Source of the DNA: Struthio camelus
Lineage: Eukaryota > Chordata > Aves > Struthioniformes > Struthionidae
Length of the DNA: 64,000 nt
Assembly: GCF_040807025.1 (NCBI RefSeq)
Contig: NC_090964.1
Span: forward strand, 2,790,001-2,854,000
Direction of reading: 5' to 3'
The notes under the pieces are model-generated. The model did no database searches. It was not told the DNA's origin and worked only from the letters and a program-made list of their open reading frames with translations. Of the stretch, positions 47,301 to 58,544 are shown in pieces. Positions within the stretch are counted from its first letter, which is position 1; each line of letters opens with the position of its first letter. The translations under genes and the position numbers were made by a program.

Positions 47301-50300
47301 AGTCACAGCAGAGTCACTATCTAGACAAGGTGCCAGCAGCTCTGACTGGTTCCAGAGTAACCAGCAGCTCTGACCAATCCAGGATATGGATTTGGTGTGA
47401 CTCTTCCCTGTGTCTTCTTGTCCCGCATATGCCACTCAAGGTGAAGAGAGACCCTGGGTTTTAAGAGTATGTGCAGGACAGTCCAGGAGCTGGGAAGCTA
47501 TAGATAGCTACTGTTGTGGCTTTCTTGAAAGATCTTTTTTATTTTCACTGAAGCTCACCATCCTCTGCAGGGACACTTTCCTAAAACTCTAGGAAAGCAC
47601 GGAGAGACTAAAGCATAAAGAAAGTCCTTTTCCCACATGCAGGAAAACTCAGTGCTAGGAATCAATCTTAAATTGGACCCTTCCTCTACAAGCACTGCGG
47701 CTTGGGGAATAAAAGCAGAGACAGCACGTTCATGGTGACTTTCCCAACCACCCTATCTTCCCAGGACACTGCTGACACGGGCTAGTGGTGCCACACCTGC
47801 TCTGAACAGAGGAATGGAAGTATCGTTCAGCCAGGAGCGCCACAGTTCAGCTGTTTGGTTGTAGATCCTGTGCTCCTCCCCTGGAAACTGATTCTTGGGG
47901 TGGAAGTCATGATTGCCCATCACAGCGTAGACTTTAGTTTCTAGAGAAAGAGAAAAGGAAGCACAGAGGAATCCAAGCTTGCTCCAGAGTTCTTCAGCAC
48001 CAAAGCTCTCTAGAGAGCTTACAGACTCAAAAAGAATAGCATGGCTGGAGAGCTTCATAAAAGGTTATCATCCACACTAAACTCCTGTGGTTGCACGGAC
48101 TGGGGATACAATACTGCAAGACCATGTGTCCTCAGGGAAGCCACCCCAGAGCAAGACTGCTATGTTTTTACAGATGGAGTCAGTGAGATTTCCTTGTCAG
48201 TAATACTTCTTCTCCCACTAAGCGAGAATAAATTTTGTAGCTTCGTTTTTCTTAATGAGTAGTTATAGAAATGTTTCTTTTCCACTCTTCTGAGTGAATT
48301 AATCTGAAATAGCAAGGGTGTGTTAGACATGCCTCAATCAAACAGCCTGTACAGCAACTAGGAAGAAGACAAAGTAGTCCTAATGCCCACAGCATTTCAG
48401 TGCCTTTCCCCTTCTTAATTATATCATTTCTCCAGAATGGTAAGTTCTTCCCATGAGACTTTGTACTCCTCTCCCCTATTCATTCTCTCAGATCCTACCT
48501 GGAAATATCTGTTTTATCAGAGAAGTCAGATTTTCAATTATGTGCAGAACCTGTTTTTCTCCAAGCTGCTCATTGGGGACATGAGGAGTATCATCTCTGG
48601 AGAAAACAAATGAACAAACAAAAAAATAACAAACAAAAAAACATTATGGGGCACGAATCAGCACTACGTTGACTGGCAAGGGCACTAAGAGAGTTTCAAG
48701 GAACTGCTCACAGTAAAAACCTGCTCTGCTTTAGTCTACCTTGAAAAACCTATACACAAGCATAAGAAATTGAGCCTTATTCTACCTCAGTGTATTTAAC
48801 AGATGCTACAGATGACTGGCGATCTTGTGAGGAACAGCGTTTCACAGTCTGGTAGTAAATTTGGTCAGCAGTGGTAAAACAAAACTCTTTGTTTTATTTT
48901 CAATGGAAGAGTTGTTATCCTGCTGCTCTCTTGAGTACAAACGGATGCCTCCAGTAAGCCAATGACCATTGAGATCTACCTCTAAAAACCTAGCAGATAC
49001 ACATTTCAATGTTTTCACTAATATGCTTTTAGCATATGTAGACAATATCAGCTGGTAAGGATTATAAGCCCATTGAAAGATAAGACTAAAATACAGGAAG
49101 ATTTTGAAGAACGAGGATAAATAGTTTGAGAAAATGTAAAACAAGACAGAAGTTTTAAAGACCAACAACTATTTCTAAGTAGGAATGATCATCTGCACAA
49201 ATATATAAAGTGGAAACAGTGGGTTAGTCAACAGCGCTGCAGATCAGGATTGGGAGTTACAAAAGCTCATAGCGAACACTGTGCTGTTAGAAGAAGCAGG
49301 AAACATTACAGAGGGATGTATGAACTTACAGAAATCATGCCAAACAAGTCTTTCACTGTTTGCAAGTGCTATTAGGGCCTCCTGTAAGGTGGCCACTTCT
49401 GGACACCATACTACAAAAAAAGCTCCATTTGGGGAGGCTCTTCATAGTTGTAAAGAAAATTAGCTCCTTTTTGAGGTAAGTCTTCCAGGTTCCTCTGTGT
49501 AGTTTGAAGAAATGCTGCAAGCCCTTCTCGTGGTGCCTCTAACAAGGCAGGACTTTGTACACCAACAAAATGAATACGTTCCATTCCCCCAAGCATTTTC
49601 AGGTATTCAAAATTTGTGTGAAGTGAGACTAGGCTGGCAACAATTGGAGAAGAAGAAAGGATGGTGAATTCTAACACCTTCCCTCATCTTACCTGGAGTT
49701 TTTCAGAGAATCCCTCATTGCTGGGGCTCGTTCAAAGCATGGCCTCCCACTCCTAACAGCCTCGCTGTGCCCTCAGCTCCGTACAGCTCCACTAGCAGAC
49801 TCCATTTTGTACTTTAAGGCGTATCCAAATCTCACCTCTCCAAAATGGTTACCTTAAGAACCCTGAATCTACCGTGAACTCTTCACCTCCAAGTCCTCTG
49901 GCTCCCCATTCTCTAATAACAGCTCTCAGCCAAACACTGGCAATGCCCAAAGCACGCAGGATCATGTCATAAACTGAAAGCGTGAGTAAACACAGAACCA
50001 GTACTACCAATTTTTGGATTATTTGGGCTTCCCCCCCCCCTTGTCACAAGAAGATTCCTAAAAATGCAAACATGGGTATTCACCTCCTAGAGCTTCAGCA
50101 AAATGATGGAAAACACGAGCCTAGAAGAGCTGGGATTTCCTCATTTTTACACGTAAAGCTGAAGTACAGCTTCAAAGCCTATCCTATACCCGCTTTTTTC
50201 TGAGGGACGGGCCGGTGAAGCGGCCCGACCCTTGAGGGGGCGGCAGAGGACACGCTCCGCCGAGCCCCGCGCAGCCTCCTCCGCCGGGCGGGGCGGCCGC

Positions 50301-50760
50301 TGCCTGCCCGGGGCCAAGTTCCGAGCTCAGCCGGTGGCGGGGCCGCGGCCGCCCCCTCCGCGCCCGGCCTGGCTCCTCACCCGGTCCAAAGGATGAAGTC
50401 GGGCTGGCGCAGGATGCCCCTCATGGCGAAGATGGAGGAGTTGAGCAGGCGCCAAGGGGAGTCGCAGAGGTAGCTGCCCCAGGGCCCGGCGGCCGGCACG
50501 GCCCGGGAGCCGCCCGAGGGGCACACCTGCGAGGGCTCCGCCGCCGCGTCGTAGCCGGGGTCCCAGTGCAGGTCTGTGATGTGCCAGAAGCGCCCTGCCG
50601 CCGCCGGGAGAGACGCCGCGACTTAGCGGGGCGGGCGGGCGAGCGAGCGAGCGAGCGAGCGAGCGAGCGCCCGACAGCCGCCAGCCGCCCGCCACCGCCC
50701 CCTGTTACCTGCGAGGGCCGCGCAGAGCGGGCAGAGCAGCAGGAGCGCGAAACGCTTCAT
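44368..50760 (-). CDS. SMPDL3B: SMPDL3B, acid sphingomyelinase-like phosphodiesterase 3b
   Basis: A GPI-anchored outer-surface phosphoesterase of the acid sphingomyelinase family, known to influence membrane lipids and restrain TLR signalling. Exons (minus): 50760-50709, 50594-50381, 48596-48499, 47940-47797, 47196-47024, 46839-46659, 46056-45923, 44739-44368. All have AG/GT borders and matching phases; total 1368 nt = 455 residues, the same length as human. A signal peptide (MKRFALLLLCPLCAALA) is followed by the metallophosphoesterase motifs: DLHWD (metal ligands near residues 25-29), WTGDDTPH (~90), GNHDFHPKN (~130-133), AGHIPPGFF (~233) and FFGHHHTD (~274-276). All metal ligands are intact. 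The C terminus is a hydrophobic GPI-type signal after Ser/Ala residues. Divergent from RPA2, 398 bp between start codons. The donor of exon 5 (ATG/GTATTT) is followed by a ~17-A run. Confidence 0.97.
47000..47017. repeat. Poly-T tract (poly-A in SMPDL3B pre-mRNA) next to exon 5 donor
   Basis: A run of about 17 T on the plus strand, ending 6 nt from the donor GT of SMPDL3B exon 5 at 47022-47023. It may be the tail of a lost insertion or a simple expansion; no body of a retroelement is seen next to it. Confidence 0.85.
48600..50380 (-). other. SMPDL3B: SMPDL3B intron 2
   Basis: Sequence between exons 2 and 3. No transposon or additional exon recognised. A CAAACAAAAAA-type A-rich stretch lies next to exon 3 (48602-48642), and GC content rises sharply from about 50200 towards the promoter. 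Confidence 0.75.
50637..50669. repeat. (GAGC)n microsatellite in SMPDL3B intron 1
   Basis: About seven to eight GAGC/GCGA tetranucleotide units within the 114-bp first intron of SMPDL3B. Confidence 0.9.
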
Positions 50761-51158
50761 GTTGGCCAGGTTCGCTCCTACCCCTGCTCCGGCCGCGGCC
50801 GCGGCCCCGCCCCGCCCCGCCCCGCCGCGCGGCCCCGCCCCTCCCCTTCCCTCCCCGCCCCGCTGCGCCGCGCGGCCCCGCCCCTCCCTGCCCCTCCCCT
50901 TTCCTCCCCGCCGGGCCGCTCGGCCCCGCCCCGCCCCGGGCCCTGCTCACCTCGGCGGCGGTCGGGCTGCGCCAGCACTCAAAATGGCGCTGTCAGCCTC
51001 CCCGCCGCTTCCCCCCACTGGAAGGAGCCAGAAGAAAGGCGATTGCGATTGGCTGACCGGCCGGATTATCGGGCCCGCGGATTGGGCAGCTGCCGGCGGC
51101 GCGCGGGGGGACTACGCGGGTCCGTCTCGCGCCTGCCGTTAGGCCTGGCGCCGCCGCA
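50761..51158. promoter_or_regulatory. Bidirectional CpG-rich promoter of SMPDL3B (-) and RPA2 (+)
   Basis: 398 bp separate the two ATG codons. The SMPDL3B side is dense in CCCCGCCCC motifs. The RPA2 side has AAAATGGCGC at 50981-50990 (YY1-like) and two inverted CCAAT boxes, ATTGG at 51048-51052 and 51081-51085, about 33 bp apart, as is common for NF-Y in cell-cycle genes. No TATA box seen. Start sites cannot be fixed from sequence. Confidence 0.8.
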
Positions 51159-53896
51159 ATGTGGAGCGGACAGGGTGCGGGCCCGGGGCGGTGGGGGCGG
51201 CCCGGGGCTGCCGGGGAGCTGCCGCGCAGCCGCCGCGCAGGAGCCGGTGCCCAGGGCCAGCGCGCGGCGGGCTGTGCTGCCGGCGAGGGAGGAGCCGGGG
51301 CTGCTGCGCCCGGTGGCGGCGGCGGCGGCGGCGGGTAGCGCGTCTCTGCCGCCGCCTCAGGGTCTCTCCCTCCCTCTCCTCAGGTACCTTCGACACCGGC
51401 TACAGCAACGTGGGAGGCCCGGGGCCCGCAGGCGGCTACATGCAGTCCCCGGGAGGCTTTGGCTCCCCCGCAGGCACCCAGGCTGAGAAGAAGCAGGTAG
51501 GCCTGGAGCGGGGCCTCGCCGGGCCCCGGGGCGCTGGGCCGCGGCGCTCCGCCCGCCCCCTGCGGGGCGAGGGCCAGGCGCTCGGCCCGCGGAGCTGACG
51601 GCCCCTCGGCATCCCCTTGCAGAGAGCCCGCTCCCAGAACATCGTGCCCTGTACTGTGTCACAACTGCTGGCTGCTGAGCAGGTCGATGAAACCTTCAGG
51701 ATCCGCGACGTGGAGATATCTCAAGTAAGCGCCCAGGGTGGCCACTGGGCAGAGCTGCCAAACCCCGAGTGGGAGCGTTGCGAGTGGCAACAGCTTTCCC
51801 GTGCCAGTCCCCCACTGTAACGTTTTCCTTCTTCCAATGCAGGTCACTATCATGGGGATAATCCGGCATGCGGAGAAAGCACCGACAAACATTCTCTACA
51901 AAGTAGACGATATGACAGCGGCCCCGATGGATGTCAGACAGTGGGTTGATACTGACGTAAGCACCAGTGGGGAGTACAGCGGAGAGAATGAGCTTTTGGA
52001 TGATTCTTGTAACACCAGTTGGGTAGGAAAGATGGAAAAGATGGAAAAGATTTAAGTTGTAAGCAAAGAATGGAAGAACAAGAATCTAACTTTAGCTTGG
52101 TCCTTGTTGCGTGGAAGAAAAACTCAAAATTTAGGTTTTCTTAGTCATTTTCAGTAATTCTTTGTGATAAACACCCCATCAAATTCTCTGTGTGTGTTAT
52201 GTTTGTGTTTATTACCCCTCTCTTTGTTATGAACTTAACGTTTTCTTGAAAAAATAACGTGACTGGTTTGGAAAATGTTTTGGGAATAATGTAACTCGAA
52301 AAGCTGAGGAAAATGTTGCAGTAGCAGAGGTCACCAGTGTTGTATATGAGTCTCCTCCTGCTTTATAATTCTACGCTTCTACATTGAAGCATGCTGAACA
52401 ATTTTTGAGGTATTTAAAGGCTGAAGCTTGAACGTTGCTTCATAAATGAATTGAGAGGCATTTACAAGAGGCAATGGGCAGAAACTGAACCACAGGAAGT
52501 TCCATCTGAACCTGAGGAAAAACTTCTTCACTGTGAGGGTGACAGAGCATTGGAACAGGTTGCCCAGAGAGGTAGTGGAGTCTCCTTCGCTGGAGCTATT
52601 CAAAACCCGTCTGGATGTGATCCTGGGCAATATGCTCTAGGTGACCCTGCTGGGGCAGGGAGGTTGGACTAGATGATCTCCAGAGGTCCCTTCCAACCAA
52701 TTTCCCTTCCAACCTAAACAATTCTGTGATTCTGTGAGAGATGAGTCCTCAATACCTTTGTGTAGAAACACAAGGACAGAAAGTATCTGAACAGAGATTT
52801 TTGTATATGGCTCAGTGACTGATAATACCGGTGAGTATCATCATTGCTGATGCATGACTCCTGAAGTGATGGTAGTTTTCCACTGGATTCTCATGCTGAT
52901 ATAACAAGCTTTTAAAGCTGGACCCTGTTATTAAAACATATTTGAAGGCAAACAGCTGAGTTCAGACGAACAACTTTGAAAGAGTAATTAAGCAAATGTT
53001 CAGTCGGCTTAACGACAAGTTTATCATAAATTAGAAGAGGATTCTGTGACTGTTTCCATAACCGTAACCCAAGTTTTATAGCTGAACACTTCCTTTTTAC
53101 TACTTCAGGGCTTTTTCCCTCTTGTTGCTTTTTGAAGATCCCCCAGAAGCGGACAAAGACATCGGAGCGCTGTAATACAAGTGGCTTCAGCTGCTCTCAG
53201 ATATGCAGTGTATTCAAACAAGAAGAATTTTTTTTCCCCTTTCACTTAGTTTTTCCATTTTTCACTTACACTAACTGTTCGTATTGGATGTAGGAATGTA
53301 TGGCTTTTGTGTTTGCTTGAGATAAGCCTCTTTTCTCAAATCACTTATTGTGATAGTGGATAAATGGAAATGTGAATCAGGAAAACCTTGTTTTTTCCCC
53401 TTTTCCTTTCTGTTAGGAGGCAGGTGGTGAGAATGTTGTAGTACCTCCAGGAACTTACGTAAAAGTAGCTGGTCATCTTCGGTCTTTCCAGGTAAAATCA
53501 TGTTATTTATGTATGACTCCTCAAGTAATGAGGTTGGAGCAGTGGCTTGAAGGATTACTGATCTTGTAAAGTGTTAGGGTCTTTGTAGAATATGCAGTTA
53601 ATCATGATCTTTAGTCAGCCTTTCCTTGAATGTTTTTGGCAATGCTGTTCCTAAGTGCAAAGGACAGAAGATCCATTTAAAATTTCATTGTTCATCCGTA
53701 CATTGTTTTCTGCTGAACAGTACTGGCCACCACATTCTTGAATGTTTGTACTGTAGAGCTTAGATTTTATTCTGGTCACTAGGGGACACTTTATAAAGGG
53801 TAATAATGTCATACAGTTACATCATAATAGTCACTGTTTAAATAGTGATGTGTGCATTAAAGCAAAGTGCAGTTAGTTACTAGCCAGTTAGAAAAT

Positions 53897-53946
<50 letters not shown>

Positions 53947-56231
53947 TATATATTTTTGTTTTAAGGGTTGTCCCTTTGTCTTTGTGAATTAATCTCCTTC
54001 AAATTCATTACTTCATTATTGAGAAAGGTAGTTTTTTAGCACAACTCTTAAAAGCATCAGAACATGGCTTTTCATAGGGTCAAAAGCCAGGAGCCATCAT
54101 TCTAAATTCTTATCCCATCTTGTGAGAAGTTACTTATCTATACTGTATTTCAGAGCTGCATATGAAAAGTAGTCCAAAGACCTGGGCACTAGTTACAGTG
54201 ACAGCAGACAACCCCCCTACCCACTACTATCCTTGTTCCTAGAAATAATGATTGGATTGGGCGTGTGGCTGTTGGCTGTGATTTAATTTTTTTTCTTTTT
54301 GCTTCTTTGAAAGAATAAGAAGAGCTTGGTGGCTTTTAAGATCATGCCTCTGGAAAATATGAATGAATTCACCACACACATACTAGAAATTGTCAATGCA
54401 CATATGATCCTCAGAAAAAATCTTATGGTATGTACGTGGAGATCTTAACCCTTACACACTGAATGGGGGGGGCTGTTGGTTATTTTCCAAAGAGATGGAC
54501 CTCTTCTTTCACTGGGGAAAGTGTATTTAAGTTGTGACGCTGAAGAGCTTTAAATTGCTGGAGGGCTACAGTGAAGGTATGACAGGAATCTCGGCTTCCT
54601 TGGAGGGAAATTGTGCTACAGTCAATTTCCAATTGTTTCTTTGGGAATCTATTTTTAATTACTGCATATCTGAAATAACATTCAGTCTTTCATCCCTCAG
54701 GCTTGAGGGCAGTCCATGTAACCGTAGCCCTTTTACTCTTTTAGTCAGCATCAAGAATGCCTCAGTCCCTTTCCTCTGCTGGGATAGGTGATGTGGGGAG
54801 CTACAGAGGAGGTGGCAGCCTGCCAGTGAACGGACTTACAGCGCATCAGAGTCAGGTAGGTGCAAACAACAAGCTACTTCTGGAACACAGCAGTCACAGT
54901 GGTCACCGCTAGGATGCGATATAGGACAAAGAAATGAAAGTTCAGGCATTCTCTGAAGACCGATAGCTCTTCCTGGAGCTTTCTGTAGCTGTCCATTGAC
55001 GATAGAGAAGTTTAGTTGTCTACTAATGGTGGTTGTGTGGTGCTAGACCTACTGAAGACCAGAAAGTCGTAACTGGGATTTTGCTGTCCCTGTAAAAGGA
55101 GTTTAAGTCTTCGCAGTAACTGCAGCTAACATTTTGCAAACTAATGGAATGAAGATGTAGAGGTACTCATGGTACTGTGAACATAGGGGAGAGAAGGAGA
55201 GGAGGAGAAGTAACATTGGAAAATAGAGCATAGTCTGCTGTACTCATGAATAAACTGCGAATGCTATCCCTAGATTCTTGTTCTTCCAGGTGCTGAACTT
55301 GATTAAGAACTGCCCTGTTGCAGAAGGTATGAGTCTTCAAGAGCTAAAATTTCAGCTCCACAATATCAGTATGGCAACAATCAAGTAAGTATATAGAAAC
55401 AGATATCTTGGTATATCCAGATATACCGGTAATTCAGGCTGTCCTTTGTAGAGTCTGATAAAGGGAGGGAGGGAAATAGTGGGCAAGATGTTTACTTGTT
55501 AAACCACTCTAGTAATTTCAGACATTTCCAGTAGGAGGTGGTAGTGAGCCTGAGCTTTTAAAGTCTTTCGGTGGAACAGGTTAGACTGAACCATTGTCAG
55601 ATGAAGTGGTGATAAAACGCATCACTCATTTTCAAAACAAAGTTACACGTACCTGGGAGTATTACAGCACCTCAGTAGTATGTGCTGTTCTGTGCATGAG
55701 TTTGAGGACTATCTTGTTCTCTTTGCATATTGGACAAAATTTGGGAATAGACTTTTTTTTTTTTCTTTGTCTCATGTAACTTCCCTTCCTGGAGAGCTAG
55801 AAAAGACAGAAAATTCCACTATCTTTCTGTGTTCTGTCCTCTTTGAAGCAGAGAGTTGTAGGCACTGCTTTTATCTGGAAAATAATAGACAGTGGTGGCC
55901 TTTCCCTGCATGGAAGGGAAAGGCTGAGAGCCTTTGGGTCATTTTACCTTGCCTTTGGAGAAACTTTCTTTCTGTTCCTGCTGAGCAGTGGAGCAGCACT
56001 TAAAATGATCACAGGATAGAGCCATGAAAGCTTCCCTTGGCAGATGCCAGAGAGAAACAGTAAGAATGGGGCCTGTAGACAGAAAATCCCAGAAGGGTAG
56101 GCATGGACATGAAGTAGTTATGACTGCTTTTTTTTCTTCTTCCAAGGCAAGCAGTTGAATTCCTTAGCAGTGAGGGACATATCTACTCCACTGTGGATGA
56201 TGATCACTATAAGTCTACAGATGCTGAGTGA
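51159..56231 (+). CDS. RPA2: RPA2, replication protein A 32-kDa subunit
   Basis: Middle subunit of the RPA heterotrimer that coats single-stranded DNA in replication, repair and checkpoint signalling. Exons: 51159-51174, 51384-51496, 51623-51724, 51843-51956, 53417-53491, 54314-54427, 54745-54855, 55290-55384, 56147-56231. Phases agree; 825 nt = 274 residues (human 270). The N terminus is Gly-rich with [17 protein letters not shown], the phosphorylated region. The OB fold (DBD-D) has [43 protein letters not shown] and [12 protein letters not shown]. The linker (54745 exon) is Ser/Gly-rich. The C-terminal winged helix reads [13 protein letters not shown] to [20 protein letters not shown], the partner-binding domain (UNG, XPA, SMARCAL1 in mammals). 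The first coding exon has only 16 nt. For the 54745 exon, the AG at 54743-54744 is chosen because it keeps frame. Poly(A) signal at 56748. Confidence 0.97.
51957..53416 (+). other. RPA2: RPA2 intron 4
   Basis: The longest early RPA2 intron. It holds the CR1 3' end at 52466-52737 and otherwise unique sequence. Confidence 0.85.
52466..52737 (+). mobile_element. Short CR1 3' end in RPA2 intron 4
   Basis: A severely 5'-truncated CR1 reading GGAAGTTCCATCTGAACCTG through TTGGACTAGATGATCTCC to ATTCTGTGATTCTGTGAG. Near-identical to the 3' end of the copy at 58.5-61.3 kb. A small tandem duplication (CCCTTCCAACC repeated at about 52688 and 52704) marks its 3' end. Same strand as RPA2. Confidence 0.95.
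53492..54313 (+). other. RPA2: RPA2 intron 5
   Basis: Contains the (TA)n microsatellite at 53902-53942. The acceptor CTTTGAAAG is purine-containing and comparatively weak. Nothing else recognised. Confidence 0.8.
53902..53942. repeat. (TA)n microsatellite
   Basis: About 20 uninterrupted TA units followed by AAATATATATATTTTTG, in RPA2 intron 5. Likely length-polymorphic. Confidence 0.95.
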
Positions 56232-56747
56232 AGCTATTTCCACCTGGATTTGATTCTAAACAAAAGCTTGTCTGTGCTTCAAGTTACCCTGCCAATCTTT
56301 GCAACGTGGAAGGTGATCTTTGCTCTTTCTAGCCCTTGAAAGTTGCAGTTATTCTGACTGCCTGCTTTGTCAAATTCAAGGAAAAGCAAGATGTACAGAA
56401 TTCTGTTGACTCAGTTACTGTGCAGCAGACAGGTGGTTGAAAGCATAAATAGATATGGGAAAAACGGAACTCTTCAAAGCTTTGGAGCCTTCACTTTGTG
56501 TTTTATGTTTCCTAGTAGAGTGCCTGGATTAGAAAGGAGAACGTCTTTCTGATCTTGTCATGGGCAGGTCGTCTTTTTTTTTCTGGAGTAGTTTCTCCTA
56601 ACTCAGCTTTCATTCCATTTCATTCACAAAGTGGGTAGCCAATGCTGCAGTAACCAAGACTAGATTTTTTGATTAGTTTAGTCTGTGTATTTAAACCTAT
56701 ATTTGTACTACAAGAGGATCTTGTTACTGAAGCTTTTGAATATTTCC

Positions 56748-56753
56748 AATAAA
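56748..56753 (+). terminator. RPA2: RPA2 poly(A) signal
   Basis: AATAAA 517 bp after the RPA2 stop codon, followed by GTAGTCTTGCATGTGTTTGTGG, a good GU-rich downstream element. Confidence 0.85.
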
Positions 56754-56779
56754 ATTTTAACTTGGGTAGTCTTGCATGT

Positions 56780-58544
56780 GTTTGTGGCTCTACAGGCTTT
56801 TGTTCTTTTCTAAAGCAGGAAAACCATCTACATTGATAAAACTTAGCCATATGGGTGAAAACACAGCATGTGCTTTCACCTAATTTATTTGTTTTTAACT
56901 GTCTTTTTTTTCTTTAGATTTTGAAATAAATTAAAAGGTTAAACTAAGGTGACTCTCTGGACACTAAGCAATTAAAGAATTCTACTACTGAAGGGAGTTA
57001 CAAGTTGCATCACTGGGTTCCAAAAACAGCCAGAATAATTTTTCTTAATATAAACGCTTCAGCTCAAGCTAAAAAGTATCATATCCTGTGGAACAAGATT
57101 TGTGTTTTAAAGCTATTTAAAAAAAGATAATAAAAACACTGCAAGTTAGGAAAAAAACAGTAGTAAAATTGGTGATGCACGTATGATAACGAATTTGCAT
57201 TTCCTCTTTCTTTGCATGATGCTGCCTCATTCAGGGAAGTGGCACTTTTTGAGGGCAGCTGCTTCAGAATATCTCTGCCCTCTTAGTTGCTATGTGTTTC
57301 ATGTCTTATCAAATGCAGTGCTGAAAACTACCTCATGGGAGTTGATTTACATTCATTAATGGTAGCGTTTGAGAAGCTCATAAATATCCAGGAGTATTTG
57401 TCACAACGACCCCTTCAGGAATGTAGCAGCCTTCCCCAGAGGAACCATGGTTTCTGTGGCAAACATGTTTAGCGTTGCTGAAAAGCAGGGCCTGGGATCT
57501 CTCAAGCTGAGCGCTGAGAAACTGAAATGCACTCGGTGCCCACTAGATGGGAGCCTGGTTTTCTGTACTGCACTGATCCATCATTTGAGAATTGCCTATT
57601 CTGTGTCCTGCAGGACAGGTGGCCTGCTGGAAAAACTGCATGTGTGTTTAGGCACTCGTTCTGCATTCTTACGAGCTAGGCAAGCTTGGGTTTCACATGA
57701 GCTGCAAATCAGATTTCAGTGTAGGTTTTGGTGTTATCTGAGACTAATGAAGTGACCTGACTTTGAAAAAGCAATTCCCAGTCTGCATGTATGTGGGACT
57801 GACTTTGCTATCTAGTGCATTTGTTTGTTATTTATGCTGTAGCAAAACCAGTATATCCTGTTCAGGTTCAGATAGCAGTACAGCTGTATCCAGTGATGTA
57901 TTTCTGGGGCTAAATTGTACTATAGATGTGTAACGGATAAACTTTCGTGCTATGGAAACTAGTGAATCTAGAAATCGAAAGTACTATAATTGCCATTTTG
58001 CAGGAGGTGTGCAGTTTAGGAAGCAAAACTCTGATCATTTTTGGAAGCTAAAATAAGTAAAATGGAGAGTAGTTGTGGGACTGTACAGAATGATTATGTG
58101 TCTGGAGAGTAAAATGTTATCAGCTGGGGAGGAGGCTTAATTCTTTGCTTAATTACCCATTTGCTGTTTCTTAAAGTATCCAAGAGTACCTGCTTTTGTC
58201 TGGCTGCTGGGAGGATTTGGAATAAGGCTTGGATCTGTCAGGGGGAAGAACTGTTGGCTCTTTTGCAAAAAGTTTGATTTGGCGATCTTACTGAAATTGG
58301 ATCAAAACTCAGGGGATGCTTTTGGTCCTAATAAAGGAGACGAGAGGAAATACTTGGACGTTTTCAGTTGTTCTCATTTTCCTGCTCTCCTGTTCCTTCT
58401 CCCTGTCTGGAGCCCATCTTCTCCCTAGCCATAGTTCAAGGACTAGTTTTTTTTCTGGGACAAGGGAAAATGTTCCTGGAGTTGTTTAAATGCCTCTTGG
58501 CCACTAGCACTGGTCAAAGCTTTGTACTTACGTACGTATTGCGG
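56780..58544. other. Intergenic sequence between RPA2 and the CR1
   Basis: No coding exon recognised. ORFs at 57287-57755 show no family similarity. AT-rich unique sequence without repeats that I can identify. Confidence 0.6.

Noticed and set aside
50566-51486. A 306-codon plus-strand ORF across the SMPDL3B/RPA2 promoter
   Set aside because: Low-complexity GC-driven frame overlapping SMPDL3B exons 1-2 antisense and crossing RPA2 splice sites out of frame.
57287-57755. Two overlapping ORFs between RPA2 and the CR1
   Set aside because: Nothing recognisable in composition or motifs; located downstream of the RPA2 poly(A) signal without promoter features.
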